64,000 bases of DNA from Asticcacaulis solisilvae (GCF_017875235.1 NZ_JAGGMI010000002.1:496001-560000); one strand, 5' to 3'. Positions 43,165 through 52,126 are shown, numbered from the stretch's first letter. Made by a program: numbers and translations. The notes: generated by a model not told the origin, from the sequence alone.

Positions 43165-44307
43165 GGCGACGGGCCCCAGGAAGACCGGTGCGGCCACAGT
43201 GAACTTGGCATTGTGGGCGCGCAGGGTGCCGTTGGTATATTGCGCCATGACCGTCACATCGTTGCTCTTCTGGTGGGCGACGACGAGGCGGTCGAAGCCC
43301 GGAATGATATAGAAGAAGCGCGGCCAGTCACCGCCGGTCGGGATGATCTGCAACAGCGCCAGGCGGCCGGTCGTATCCAGGCCGAAGACCGCGATCGAGT
43401 TATGGCCACGGTTCGAAACGTACAGGATATTGCCCAGGTCGTTCATGGCCATGTGGCCGGCGAAGCTGGCGCCGGTGAAGTCCGCTGGCAGGGTTTTGAT
43501 GTACTGCACGTCCTCGAACGTGCCGTCGCCTTTCGGGCGCAGGGTAATCAGGGCGTTTTCCAGTTCGCCCAGAATGTGGGCGACCTGACCCGACGGGTGC
43601 AGGTTCAGGTGGCGCGGACCGAAGCCCGGCTCGCACTTGTAGGCGACGAACTTTTCACCGACGGCGCCGGTGGCGGCGTCGAAGGTGTAGCCCAGGACCT
43701 CATCCGTGCCCAGATCGACGCTGTAGATGTATTTCTGATCGACCGAGAACTTGACCCAGTGGGCGTGCGGGCCCTGCTGTCGATCGGTATTGGGGCCGGA
43801 ACCCGAATTCTGCTTGACGATCGCGGGTTCGAGCGGCAGGCCGCTCTTCGGATCCAGCTTGTAGACGGCGATATTGCCCGAATTGTAGTTGGCGACCGCC
43901 AGATACGATTCCGTGGCATCCAGTGAGATATAGCAGGGTCCACTGCCCTGGCTGGACACTTCGCCCTTCTTGGTCCACTTGGAGCCGTTGGTAGACACTT
44001 GATAGACGCCGATCAGGCCGTTTTCCTGTTCGTTGACGACGTAATGACGCTTCAGCTTCGGGCTATAGACACCGTAAGAGGCGTTCGGCACGGTCGGGTC
44101 CGGCTTTTTGCCTTCGGTCCATTTGTCATAGGCGGCCGAATAGGACAGCGTGGTGACGCCCACGCCGCCTCCCGACGCGTAAGAGCCTACATAGTAAACA
44201 AGGTCCCCAATCGCGGCGTTGGCCAGGGCCGGCGCAAAGCCAGCAGCAGCGACTGAACCCGCGAGAAAGAGACGGCGGTCAACTCCGCGCGACGAGTTCT
44301 TAGACAT
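43162..44307 (-). CDS. Tat-exported lactonase (6-phosphogluconolactonase-like beta-propeller)
   Basis: 381 residues. The N-terminus SRGVDRRLFLAGSVAAAGFA is a twin-arginine signal. The rest is a seven-bladed propeller of the PF10282 lactonase type: GPCYISLDATESYLAVANYN, QGPHAHWVKFSVDQKYIYSV, GPRHLNLHPSG and GGDWPRFFYIIPG. Exported members hydrolyse sugar lactones in the periplasm. Facing the GPH-GH94 operon, cellobionolactone is an attractive substrate (inference). The stop codon is supplied by a hairpin repeat. Confidence 0.88.
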   Translation of the reverse strand: MSKNSSRGVDRRLFLAGSVAAAGFAPALANAAIGDLVYYVGSYASGGGVGVTTLSYSAAYDKWTEGKKPDPTVPNASYGVYSPKLKRHYVVNEQENGLIGVYQVSTNGSKWTKKGEVSSQGSGPCYISLDATESYLAVANYNSGNIAVYKLDPKSGLPLEPAIVKQNSGSGPNTDRQQGPHAHWVKFSVDQKYIYSVDLGTDEVLGYTFDAATGAVGEKFVAYKCEPGFGPRHLNLHPSGQVAHILGELENALITLRPKGDGTFEDVQYIKTLPADFTGASFAGHMAMNDLGNILYVSNRGHNSIAVFGLDTTGRLALLQIIPTGGDWPRFFYIIPGFDRLVVAHQKSNDVTVMAQYTNGTLRAHNAKFTVAAPVFLGPVA

Positions 44308-44319
44308 GAAAATCCCTCT

Positions 44320-44333
44320 TGCATTTAAATGCA
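44320..44333. promoter_or_regulatory. Perfect 14-bp palindrome upstream of the lactonase gene
   Basis: TGCATTTAAATGCA lies 13 nt upstream of the start codon, in the leader of the predicted transcript. It could be an operator; it overlaps the ribosome-binding area. Confidence 0.45.
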
Positions 44334-44449
44334 GCCGGTAAACTAGCCAATCCCTGCAGGACTGGCCAGTCCTTTATTCTCTTGCCCGTGGCTCTTATCC
44401 GGAACTGGGCCAGGCCTGTGCCGCACCCACCGTTACAACAATGATATTA

Positions 44450-44478
44450 ACAATACAGACAGTTGATTTCATTGTCAA
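44450..44478 (-). promoter_or_regulatory. Sigma70-type promoter of the lactonase gene
   Basis: On the minus strand TTGACA, 17 bp, TATTGT. Start predicted near 44442, giving a ~135-nt leader. Confidence 0.5.
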
Positions 44479-44519
44479 TTTCCGTATTAGCACAGAAGTT
44501 GAACGCAACCCACCTGACC

Positions 44520-45983
44520 CTAGCCGGCTTCCTTGACCAGGCCTTCCAGACCGCAATCGCGGACTTTCCGGTACAGAGTCGAACGGCCGATGCCAAGACG
44601 GCGCGCCACTTCGGACATGTGACCGGCATAAACGCTGATGGCGTGTTCAATCAGATCGCGTTCAATGTCTTCGAGTTTGCGCAGATGGCCGGCCTCATCG
44701 AGTATGCGGACCGGAGCATCGTGCAGGGCGCTGACCTCCTCGATCTGCTCGCGGACACTCTGGGCCAGGCTGACCGTGGCCGCAGGGACGGGTGCGGGCG
44801 CCGGCATGTTGACACCGCTGATGGCCGGAAAGTCGTAAGCCTGCAGGTGCGGGCTGTCGGCCAGGACGATGGCGCGGTAGATGGTGTTTTCGAGCTGGCG
44901 GACATTCCCCGGCCATTCATAGGCGCACAACATCTGCAGGGCTTCGGCCGACACACCGCTGACCCGCTTGCCCTCTTCGACATTGAAGCGGCGGATGAAG
45001 TGCTCGATCAGGGCCGGAATGTCGTCGCGGCGTTCGCGCAGTGAAGGCGCTTCGATCGGGAAAACGTTGAGGCGGTAAAACAGGTCTTCGCGGAAAGCGC
45101 CGGCCTTGACCTGGTCGGCCAGGTTGCGGTTGGTCGCTGAAATGATGCGGACATCGACCTTGACCGGGCGCTTGGAGCCGACCGGATCGATTTCGCCTTC
45201 CTGAAGCGCGCGCAGCAGCTTGACCTGCATGTCGAGCGGCAGTTCACCGACCTCGTCGAGGAACAGCGTGCCGCCGTTGGCTTCCTGGAACTTGCCAAGG
45301 TGCTTGTCGGAGGCACCGGTGAACGAACCCTTTTCGTGGCCGAACAGGATCGATTCCACCAGGTTTTCCGGCAGGGCGCCGCAGTTGACGGCGACGAAGG
45401 GCTTGCCCGAACGCTCGCTCGAACCTTGGATGGCGCGGGCGATCAGTTCCTTACCGACGCCGCTTTCGCCAAGGATCAGCACGGGAATGGACGACTTGGC
45501 GGCGCGTTCGCCCAGACGGCGGACCATCGTCATGGCCGGCGATGTGCCGATCAGGTCATCGAACGAGGTGCGATTAGTGGCGTGTTTCTTCAGGCGCGTC
45601 ACTTCGGCGGCCATGTCACCCATCTGCAAGGCGTTGCGCACCGAGACGAGGATGCGTTCCGGCGACGCCGGCTTGATGAAGAAGTCCTGGGCGCCGGCCT
45701 GCATGGCCTTGACGACGGTGTCGATCCCGCCCGAGGCGGTCAGCACCACGACCGGCGTGCGCAGCCCCGCCGCGCGGATCTCCTTCAGCGTGTCGATGCC
45801 CGATTGTCCCGGCATGACCAGGTCGAGGATGACGGCATCGATCCCGGTCGTCGTCGTCAGGCGATCATAGGCCTGCGCGCCGTTTTCGGCGTGGAGGACG
45901 GCGAAGCCTTCGCGTTCCAGCACAGCCTGAATCAGGCGGCGTTGCGTGGGATCGTCGTCACAGATCAGGATCGTCTTGGCCAT
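44520..45983 (-). CDS. NtrC-type sigma54-dependent response regulator, TacA-like
   Basis: 487 residues. Receiver domain (about 1-120, phospho-Asp in AVILDLVMPGQSGID), AAA+ domain (about 142-380: GESGVGKELIARAI Walker A; GSFTGA loop that contacts sigma54, usually GAFTGA; GGTLFLDEVGELPLDMQ Walker B) and a C-terminal Fis helix-turn-helix (EVARRLGIGRSTLYRKVRDC). It activates sigma54 promoters when phosphorylated. The proximity to gapR is what I recall for Caulobacter tacA, which controls stalk and polar development genes; orthology is not proven. Confidence 0.92.
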   Translation of the reverse strand: MAKTILICDDDPTQRRLIQAVLEREGFAVLHAENGAQAYDRLTTTTGIDAVILDLVMPGQSGIDTLKEIRAAGLRTPVVVLTASGGIDTVVKAMQAGAQDFFIKPASPERILVSVRNALQMGDMAAEVTRLKKHATNRTSFDDLIGTSPAMTMVRRLGERAAKSSIPVLILGESGVGKELIARAIQGSSERSGKPFVAVNCGALPENLVESILFGHEKGSFTGASDKHLGKFQEANGGTLFLDEVGELPLDMQVKLLRALQEGEIDPVGSKRPVKVDVRIISATNRNLADQVKAGAFREDLFYRLNVFPIEAPSLRERRDDIPALIEHFIRRFNVEEGKRVSGVSAEALQMLCAYEWPGNVRQLENTIYRAIVLADSPHLQAYDFPAISGVNMPAPAPVPAATVSLAQSVREQIEEVSALHDAPVRILDEAGHLRKLEDIERDLIEHAISVYAGHMSEVARRLGIGRSTLYRKVRDCGLEGLVKEAG

Positions 45984-46225
45984 GTCATACCATCTCTATA
46001 TCGGACACCGTCGTTCTGACGGCGCGGTTTATTTTGAGACAGTCTTAGCCGAACGGCATAAAAATCAGGTTTAGACACAGGGTTAATGTGTCATACACGG
46101 ACTGCGCCGGCACAGCTTATCCCCACCCAATCCAATCTGTCCGCAGTTGTGGACCAATCCAGAATTCGGCTCGATTTTTTGTGGGCGCGTGCTTATGTGC
46201 CAGCATATATCCGCGAGATTTTATC

Positions 46226-48034
46226 ATGACTCAACTGCCCGTCGATTCCGCCACCGGCCTGCCGGTCTGGGACCTTTCCGATCTTTATAGTGGTCCAGAC
46301 GATCCCGGCATCGACGCGGACCTGAAGGCGGGCGCTGGCTTCGTCAAGGACCTGGCCAAGCTCCAGGGGCAGTTTCTGGCGGCGCGCGGCAATGCCGAAC
46401 GCCTGGGCCTTCTGATCGACCAGGCGGCGTCGCTGTATGAAAAGGCGATGGACCAGATGGGCGGAGCCCTGGCCTATGCCACCCTGGCATCAACCATTGA
46501 TCGTGAAAGCACGCGCGTCGCCACGCTTGAGTCCGACCTGCGGACGCAAGCCGCGATGATCTCGGCCGACAGCCTGTTCCTCAGTCTCGAACTGAACCAG
46601 CTCGAAGACTGGGAAATTGAAAATGCGCTGAAGACGGTCGAAAAGGCACAGAAGTGGCGCCCATGGCTGCGCCGTATACGGGCTTCAAGGCCGCACGAAC
46701 TGTCGGCCGAACTGGAACGGCTGATGCTGGAGCGCATGCCGGCGGTCGGCCAATGGACGCGCCTGTTCGACGAAACCCTGACCCGCCTGCGCGCCAAGGT
46801 TGGCCCAAAAAACAAAGAAGAGAGCCTGACGCTCAATGAGGCCCTCACCCGCCTGTCGGCGCCTGAACCCGCGGTGCGCAAGGCCGCGGCCTTGGGCCTC
46901 ACGGATGCGCTAAAAGAGAATGCGCCGGTACTGGCGCTCTGTCTCAATACCCTTGCCTTTGAAAAGCAGGTCGAGGATCGCTGGCGGAAGTACGAAACCC
47001 CGGCCGCCTCGCGCCACCTGGCCAATGAGGTCGACAAGGACGCCGTCGACGCCATGGCCGACGCGGTCTCCGAAGCCTATGCCGGCCTGTCGCACCGCTA
47101 TTACGCGTTGAAGGCGCGGATCATGGGCCGCAAGCAGCTCGACTTCTGGGACCGCAACGCACCCCTGACACAGGAGGTGCAGAAGCGCTATGGCTGGAAC
47201 GAAGCCAAGTCCATCGTGCTCGACTCGTTTGCCCAGATGGGGCCCGAGTTCGAGGAACGCGCCCGCGTCTTCTTCGACAAGCCCTGGATCGACGCCGCGC
47301 CCCGGCCGGGCAAGTCGTCCGGCGCCTATGCGCACCCGGTGACCGCCAACCGTCACCCGTACGTCATGCTGAACTTCACCGGGGACCGCCGTGAAGTCCT
47401 GACCCTGGCGCACGAACTGGGCCACGCCGTTCACCAGACCCTGTGCCAGCCGCTGGGCTCGATCCTGGCCGACACGCCGCTGACGCTCGCGGAAACCGCC
47501 TCGATCTTTGCTGAGGGCCTGGTCTTCGAGCACCTGGTCGCCGACGCCAGCAAGGACGACAAGAAGGCGCTGCTGGCCGGCAAGATCGAGGACGGCCTGA
47601 ACTCGGTCATCCGCCAGATCGCCTTCCACCGTTTCGAAGAACGTTTCCACGCCGCCCGCCAGGCCGGCGAGGTCGCCATCCCCGAGATCAACGCCATGTG
47701 GCTTGAGGTCATGGGTGAATCGCTCGGCCCCGCGATCAAGCTCAACGACGGCTACGAATACTGGTGGGCCTATATCTCCCACTTCGTCCACGCGCCCTTC
47801 TACGTCTACGCCTACAGCTTCGGCGACCTGCTGGTCTCGGCCCTGATGGAAAAACGCCGCGAGGATCCGGCCGCCTTCACGCCGCTATACCGCAACCTTT
47901 TGGCCGGTGGAGGCACCAGGACCTATACCGAGGCGCTCCAGCCCTTCGGCATGAATCCGCGCGACAAGAGCTTCTGGAAGATGGGCGTATCGCGGCTGGA
48001 AGGCCTCATCGACGGCTTTGAAGCCATTCTGTAA
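46226..48034 (+). CDS. M3-family oligoendopeptidase (PepF-like)
   Basis: 602 residues. A thermolysin-like zinc peptidase for short peptides in the cytoplasm. The zinc motif HEXXH is in LAHELGHAVHQTLCQPL, with the third ligand region LTLAETASIFAEGLVFEH. The mostly helical N-terminal half is typical. ATG 46226 begins MTQLPVDSATGLPVWDLSDL, the conserved start; the frame opens at 46088 without support. Confidence 0.95.
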   Translation: MTQLPVDSATGLPVWDLSDLYSGPDDPGIDADLKAGAGFVKDLAKLQGQFLAARGNAERLGLLIDQAASLYEKAMDQMGGALAYATLASTIDRESTRVATLESDLRTQAAMISADSLFLSLELNQLEDWEIENALKTVEKAQKWRPWLRRIRASRPHELSAELERLMLERMPAVGQWTRLFDETLTRLRAKVGPKNKEESLTLNEALTRLSAPEPAVRKAAALGLTDALKENAPVLALCLNTLAFEKQVEDRWRKYETPAASRHLANEVDKDAVDAMADAVSEAYAGLSHRYYALKARIMGRKQLDFWDRNAPLTQEVQKRYGWNEAKSIVLDSFAQMGPEFEERARVFFDKPWIDAAPRPGKSSGAYAHPVTANRHPYVMLNFTGDRREVLTLAHELGHAVHQTLCQPLGSILADTPLTLAETASIFAEGLVFEHLVADASKDDKKALLAGKIEDGLNSVIRQIAFHRFEERFHAARQAGEVAIPEINAMWLEVMGESLGPAIKLNDGYEYWWAYISHFVHAPFYVYAYSFGDLLVSALMEKRREDPAAFTPLYRNLLAGGGTRTYTEALQPFGMNPRDKSFWKMGVSRLEGLIDGFEAIL

Positions 48035-48045
48035 GGTAGGCGAGG

Positions 48046-48074
48046 TTGACCGAGGCTTCCGCCTTTTGTAAGAG
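48046..48074 (+). promoter_or_regulatory. Candidate promoter upstream of the cytochrome oxidase subunit IV gene
   Basis: TTGACC, 17 bp, TAAGAG. It lies just after the peptidase stop and ~55 nt before the start codon. Confidence 0.4.
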
Positions 48075-48127
48075 CGAACCCAATACTGTTTCGCAGATGC
48101 ACTCTGCACCGATTTAGGACTGTGCCA

Positions 48128-48376
48128 ATGGCTGACCACCACGATCATCACAACGACTATGTCCATGGTGAAATGGACATCTCGCAGCACAAGCACAGCT
48201 ATGAACTGTTCGCTGACCTGACCAAGTGGGGCAGCCTGCACCTGGCCGTCGTTCTGGTCTTCCTGGTCGTCCTGACCTGCATCCCCGGTGCCGGCTGGAT
48301 TCCCGCCATCATCTCGGGCGCCGTCGTCGGCGTGCTGGGCTTCATCCTGCTGAAGAAAAAGCCGGACAGCCACTAA
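48128..48376 (+). CDS. aa3-type cytochrome c oxidase subunit IV-like protein
   Basis: 82 residues. His-rich N-terminus (ADHHDHHNDYVHGEMDISQHK), the YELFADLTKWGSLHLAV pattern and two membrane helices fit the small bacterial aa3-oxidase subunit IV family (PF07835). It often precedes the transhydrogenase genes in alphaproteobacteria, as here. ATG 48128 is chosen over an upstream GTG. The stop TAA lies directly against a hairpin repeat. Confidence 0.82.
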   Translation: MADHHDHHNDYVHGEMDISQHKHSYELFADLTKWGSLHLAVVLVFLVVLTCIPGAGWIPAIISGAVVGVLGFILLKKKPDSH

Positions 48377-48454
48377 AGCGATATGGCGAAACGAAGTTCG
48401 ACGCATCCAAAAGCGTGAAGCGGTTTTCGCCTTAAATATTGCGACAACGAAAAA
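48377..48454 (+). repeat. Interspersed hairpin repeat, copy 5 (with loop insertion)
   Basis: AGCGATAT, stem GGCGAAA/TTTTCGCC, TTAA, ATATTGCGACAACGAAAAA. The loop is about 18 nt longer than in other copies. It follows the stop codon immediately. Confidence 0.8.
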
Positions 48455-48792
48455 GTCCAGGCGCGCTCAGGCGCAGCATCTCACCCCATCCCAAAGGGCT
48501 TCAGCGTGACGCGCGAATCATCGTGCTCGCGCTGAACACGATTCTGACCGGCCGTCCTTACACGAACTTTTGCGATCCCGTTTATTGGCCGCGTCACCGG
48601 TGAAAGCCTTGTTATGCCTGGCATTTTGGCGCCCTGAATGTCCTGACATCTGGGAAAAAATGGTAAAGTCACTTCGTACCTTTACTTGCCCGCAAATTCC
48701 TCATAACACACCTTAGATAATAAACGGCGACACCAATGTCGTTGCGGATGCAATTAGACACCCGCCAAAGCCATAGTCAGAGGGATAACAAC
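48455..48792. other. Intergenic region between subunit IV gene and pntAA
   Basis: Contains two GANTC sites (GAATC near 48516, GATTC near 48541), the CcrM methylation motif. The last 90 bp are AT-richer and probably hold the pntAA promoter. A 63-codon minus-strand frame here has no support. Confidence 0.5.
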
Positions 48793-49938
48793 TTGGCTGT
48801 CACTATCGCGGTACTCAAGGAAACCCATGCCAATGAAGCACGGGTCGCGGCAACCCCGGAAACGGTCAAGAAATGGACCGGCGCTGGACTTGCCGTTACA
48901 ATCGAAACGGGCGCGGGACTAGGCGCGGCGATCACGGACGACGCCTATACAGGCGCCGGTGCGACGATTGCCGCAACCGGCACAGAGGCCGCGGCCCGAG
49001 GCGACATCGTCCTGAAGGTACGCAACCCATCGGCCGCCGAGATAGCGGCGCTGAAACCGGGCGCGACCGTCATTGCGCTGCTCGACGCCCACCGCGAAAA
49101 AGAAACATTGCAGGCCCTGGCGACCAAGGGCGCGACCGCCTACGCCATGGAGTTCGTCCCGCGCATCACCAGGGCGCAAGTCATGGATGCCCTGTCGTCG
49201 CAGGCCAACCTCGCCGGCTATCGCGCCGTCATCGAAGCGGCGGCTGCCTACGGCAAGGCCTTCCCGATGATGATGACGGCCGCCGGCACGGTCGCGCCCG
49301 CCAAGGCCTTCATTATGGGCGTCGGCGTCGCCGGCCTGCAGGCCATCGCCACGGCGCGTCGTCTGGGCGCGGTCGTCACCGCCACTGACGTCCGCCCGGC
49401 CACGAAGGAACAGGTCGAGTCCCTGGGCGGCAAGTTCCTGGCTGTCGAGGACGAAGAGTTCAAGAACGCCCAGACTGCCGGCGGCTACGCCAAGGAGATG
49501 TCGGCGGAATACAAGGCCAAACAGGCGGCACTCGTTTCCTCCCACATCGCCAAACAGGACATCGTCATCACCACCGCCCTGATCCCGGGCCGCGCCGCGC
49601 CGATCCTGGTCACGAAAGAACAGGTCGCCAGCATGAAACCGGGCTCGGTGCTGATCGATCTGGCCGCCCCGCAAGGCGGCAATGTCGAAGGCTGCGTCGC
49701 CGATCAGATCGTCGACGTCAACGGCGTCAAAATCATCGGTTTCTCGAACATCGTAACAAACATCGCCACCGACGCCTCGGCGCTCTACGCCAAGAACCTC
49801 CAGGCCTTTGTCGGCCTGCTTGTCAACAAGGAAGGCGCATTGGCCCCCGACATGGAAGACGAGATCCTGAAAGGGTCTCTGGTCACCAACGGCGGCGCGA
49901 TCGTCCATCCGGCATTGAATGCCCAAGGCCAGGGCTAG
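48793..49938 (+). CDS. pntAA: NAD(P) transhydrogenase subunit alpha part 1 (PntAA)
   Basis: 381 residues. The NAD(H)-binding dI domain of proton-translocating transhydrogenase, which makes NADPH at the expense of the proton gradient. Motifs: TIAVLKETHANEARVAATPE, VPRITRAQVMDALSSQANLA, KAFIMGVGVAGLQAIATARR and VLIDLAAPQGGNVEGC. The likely start is a TTG at 48793 with AGAGGGA 7 nt upstream; it sits exactly at the family N-terminus. Upstream ATGs at 48736 and 48748 would add non-conserved residues. Confidence 0.94.
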   Translation: MAVTIAVLKETHANEARVAATPETVKKWTGAGLAVTIETGAGLGAAITDDAYTGAGATIAATGTEAAARGDIVLKVRNPSAAEIAALKPGATVIALLDAHREKETLQALATKGATAYAMEFVPRITRAQVMDALSSQANLAGYRAVIEAAAAYGKAFPMMMTAAGTVAPAKAFIMGVGVAGLQAIATARRLGAVVTATDVRPATKEQVESLGGKFLAVEDEEFKNAQTAGGYAKEMSAEYKAKQAALVSSHIAKQDIVITTALIPGRAAPILVTKEQVASMKPGSVLIDLAAPQGGNVEGCVADQIVDVNGVKIIGFSNIVTNIATDASALYAKNLQAFVGLLVNKEGALAPDMEDEILKGSLVTNGGAIVHPALNAQGQG

Positions 49939-49948
49939 GGAGAGTACA

Positions 49949-50275
49949 ATGGAAGTCATCTATCACCTGGCCATCTTCGTCCTGGCCATCTTCGTCGGCT
50001 ACTACGTCGTGTGGAGCGTTACGCCCGCCCTGCATACGCCGCTGATGGCCGTCACCAACGCCATTTCCTCGGTGATCATTGTCGGCGCGCTGATCGCCGC
50101 CGCTGCCAGCGTCACCGAAATGAACAGCGGAATGGGCGCGTGGGTCGCCAAGGGCGCTGGCGGTCTCGCCTCGGCGCTGGCCGCCGTCAACATCTTCGGT
50201 GGCTTCATGGTCACGCGCCGGATGCTGGCCATGTACAAGAAAAAAGAAAAGAAGACTGAAGGGGGCAAGCACTAA
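49949..50275 (+). CDS. pntAB: NAD(P) transhydrogenase subunit alpha part 2 (PntAB)
   Basis: 108 residues. The membrane part of the alpha subunit, with three or four helices: IYHLAIFVLAIFVGYYVVWS, TNAISSVIIVGALIAAA and the C-terminal FGGFMVTRRMLAMYKKKEKK. The split of alpha into two genes is the Rhodospirillum-type layout. ATG 49949 has AGGGAGAG upstream; its stop overlaps the pntB start by 1 nt (TAATG). Confidence 0.95.
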   Translation: MEVIYHLAIFVLAIFVGYYVVWSVTPALHTPLMAVTNAISSVIIVGALIAAAASVTEMNSGMGAWVAKGAGGLASALAAVNIFGGFMVTRRMLAMYKKKEKKTEGGKH

Positions 50276-51696
50276 TGGAACAGCTAACTACCCTCGCCTA
50301 TCTCGTTTCGGGCGTCCTGTTCATTCTTGCCCTGCGCGGCCTGTCGTCGCCTGAGACCTCGCGTCAAGGCAATCTCTACGGCATGGTCGGCATGGCTATC
50401 GCCGTCGGCGTGACCATCTTCCACCTGATGAGTGCCGGCTCGCTGGATGCAACGACCATCGTCATCATCCTGGCCGGCATCGCGGTTGGCGGCATCGCGG
50501 GCACGGTCATCGCGCAGAAGGTCTCCATGACCTCGATGCCGCAACTGGTCGCGGCCTTCCACAGCCTGGTCGGCATGGCCGCGTGCATGGTCGCCATCGG
50601 CGCCCTTTATGCCCCACGCGCCTCCGGCATCGACAATGGCCTGGACGGCATTCACACCCAGTCGATCATAGAACTGGCGCTGGGTTGCGCCATCGGCGCC
50701 ATCACCTTTACCGGCTCGGTCATCGCCTTCGCCAAGCTCAACGGCAATATGTCAGGTGCGCCGATTATCCTGCCGGCGCGCCACCTGCTCAACATCGCGC
50801 TGGGCGTCGCTATCATCGGCCTGATCGTCTATATGGTCGTCAATCACGGCACGCCGGACACGCAGTGGGCGTTCTGGGGCATCTTCGGCCTGTCGCTGGT
50901 GCTCGGCATCACCCTGATCATCCCGATCGGCGGCGCCGACATGCCGGTCGTCGTGTCGATGCTCAACTCCTATTCGGGCTGGGCCGCGGCGGCGCTCGGC
51001 TTTACGCTGGAAAACATCGCCCTGATCATCACCGGCGCTCTGGTCGGCTCCTCGGGCGCGATCCTCAGCTACATCATGTGTAAGGGCATGAACCGCAGCT
51101 TCGTCAGCGTCATCCTCGGCGGTTTCGGTGGCGACGCGAGCGCGACCACTGCAGGTGGCAAGGTCGAAACCCGCCCGGTCAAGCAGGGCTCGGCCGACGA
51201 CGCTGCCTTCATCATGAAGAACGCCTCCAAGGTCATCATCGTCCCGGGCTACGGCATGGCCGTCGCCCAGGCCCAGCATGCGCTCCGCGAAATGGCCGAC
51301 AAGCTGAAGGAGGAAGGCGTCGAGGTGAAGTACGCCATCCATCCGGTTGCTGGCCGTATGCCCGGACACATGAACGTCCTGCTGGCCGAAGCCAATGTGC
51401 CCTACGACGAAGTTTTTGAGCTGGAAGACATCAACTCGGAATTCGCCACGGCCGATGTCGCCTTCGTCATCGGCGCCAATGACGTCACCAACCCGGCCGC
51501 CAAGACCGACCCGACCTCGGCCATCTACGGCATGCCGATCCTCGACGTCGAAAAGGCCCAGACCGTTTTGTTCGTCAAGCGCGGCATGGCGGCGGGCTAT
51601 GCCGGCGTCGAAAACGAGCTCTTCTTCCGCGACAACACCATGATGCTGTTCGCCGATGCCAAGAAAATGGTCGAAGGCATCGTCAAGGGGCTGTAA
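50275..51696 (+). CDS. pntB: NAD(P) transhydrogenase subunit beta (PntB)
   Basis: 473 residues. About eight helices (dII) followed by the NADP(H)-binding dIII domain (about 290-473). Motifs: VAFHSLVGMAACMVAIGALY, KVIIVPGYGMAVAQAQHALR, HPVAGRMPGHMNVLLAEANV and FVIGANDVTNPAAKTDPTSA. The three pnt genes are tightly linked and co-translated. Confidence 0.97.
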   Translation: MEQLTTLAYLVSGVLFILALRGLSSPETSRQGNLYGMVGMAIAVGVTIFHLMSAGSLDATTIVIILAGIAVGGIAGTVIAQKVSMTSMPQLVAAFHSLVGMAACMVAIGALYAPRASGIDNGLDGIHTQSIIELALGCAIGAITFTGSVIAFAKLNGNMSGAPIILPARHLLNIALGVAIIGLIVYMVVNHGTPDTQWAFWGIFGLSLVLGITLIIPIGGADMPVVVSMLNSYSGWAAAALGFTLENIALIITGALVGSSGAILSYIMCKGMNRSFVSVILGGFGGDASATTAGGKVETRPVKQGSADDAAFIMKNASKVIIVPGYGMAVAQAQHALREMADKLKEEGVEVKYAIHPVAGRMPGHMNVLLAEANVPYDEVFELEDINSEFATADVAFVIGANDVTNPAAKTDPTSAIYGMPILDVEKAQTVLFVKRGMAAGYAGVENELFFRDNTMMLFADAKKMVEGIVKGL

Positions 51697-51706
51697 GCTC
51701 GAGGCC

Positions 51707-52126
51707 ATGTCCGAGCCCAAGACCAGACCCACCGATGTCGATCCGCGCGTCTTTGTCGAGACACAGGCGCCGGAACGGCATCGGGCGGACTCCCTGGTCC
51801 TTATCGACATGCTGGCCGACGTTACCGGTGAGCCGCCCGTCATGTGGGGCGACGCCATTGTCGGCTTTGGCCAGTACACCTACGTCAATTCCAGCAAAAA
51901 GCCGCAGACCTGGCCGCTGATCGGCTTTTCGCCGCGCAAGGGCGATATCACCCTCTACATCATGCCGGGTTTCGACGGCCTGGCAGAGCCTCTGTCACGG
52001 CTGGGCAAGCACACAACCGCCCGTTCCTGTCTTTATATTAAACGGCTGGCGGATATCGACCGGGACGTGCTGCGCGACATTCTGGCCTATGGCTACGCGA
52101 CCACGAAGGCGCGCCACCCCAACTGA
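51707..52126 (+). CDS. DUF1801-domain protein
   Basis: 139 residues of the YdhG/DUF1801 type: DMLADVTGEPPVMWGDAIVG, FGQYTYVNSSKKP, PLIGFSPRKGDITLYIMPGF and SCLYIKRLADIDRDVLRDIL. Function unknown. It starts 10 nt after the pntB stop with GAGG at -7, so it may be co-transcribed. Confidence 0.86.
   Translation: MSEPKTRPTDVDPRVFVETQAPERHRADSLVLIDMLADVTGEPPVMWGDAIVGFGQYTYVNSSKKPQTWPLIGFSPRKGDITLYIMPGFDGLAEPLSRLGKHTTARSCLYIKRLADIDRDVLRDILAYGYATTKARHPN

Noticed and set aside
48481-48672. 63-codon minus-strand frame between subunit IV gene and pntAA
   Set aside because: No ribosome site, no signal or helix, odd composition; best treated as intergenic.
50752-51879. Minus-strand frame of 375 codons over pntB
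   Set aside because: pntB is unambiguous; the other frame lacks domains and ribosome site.
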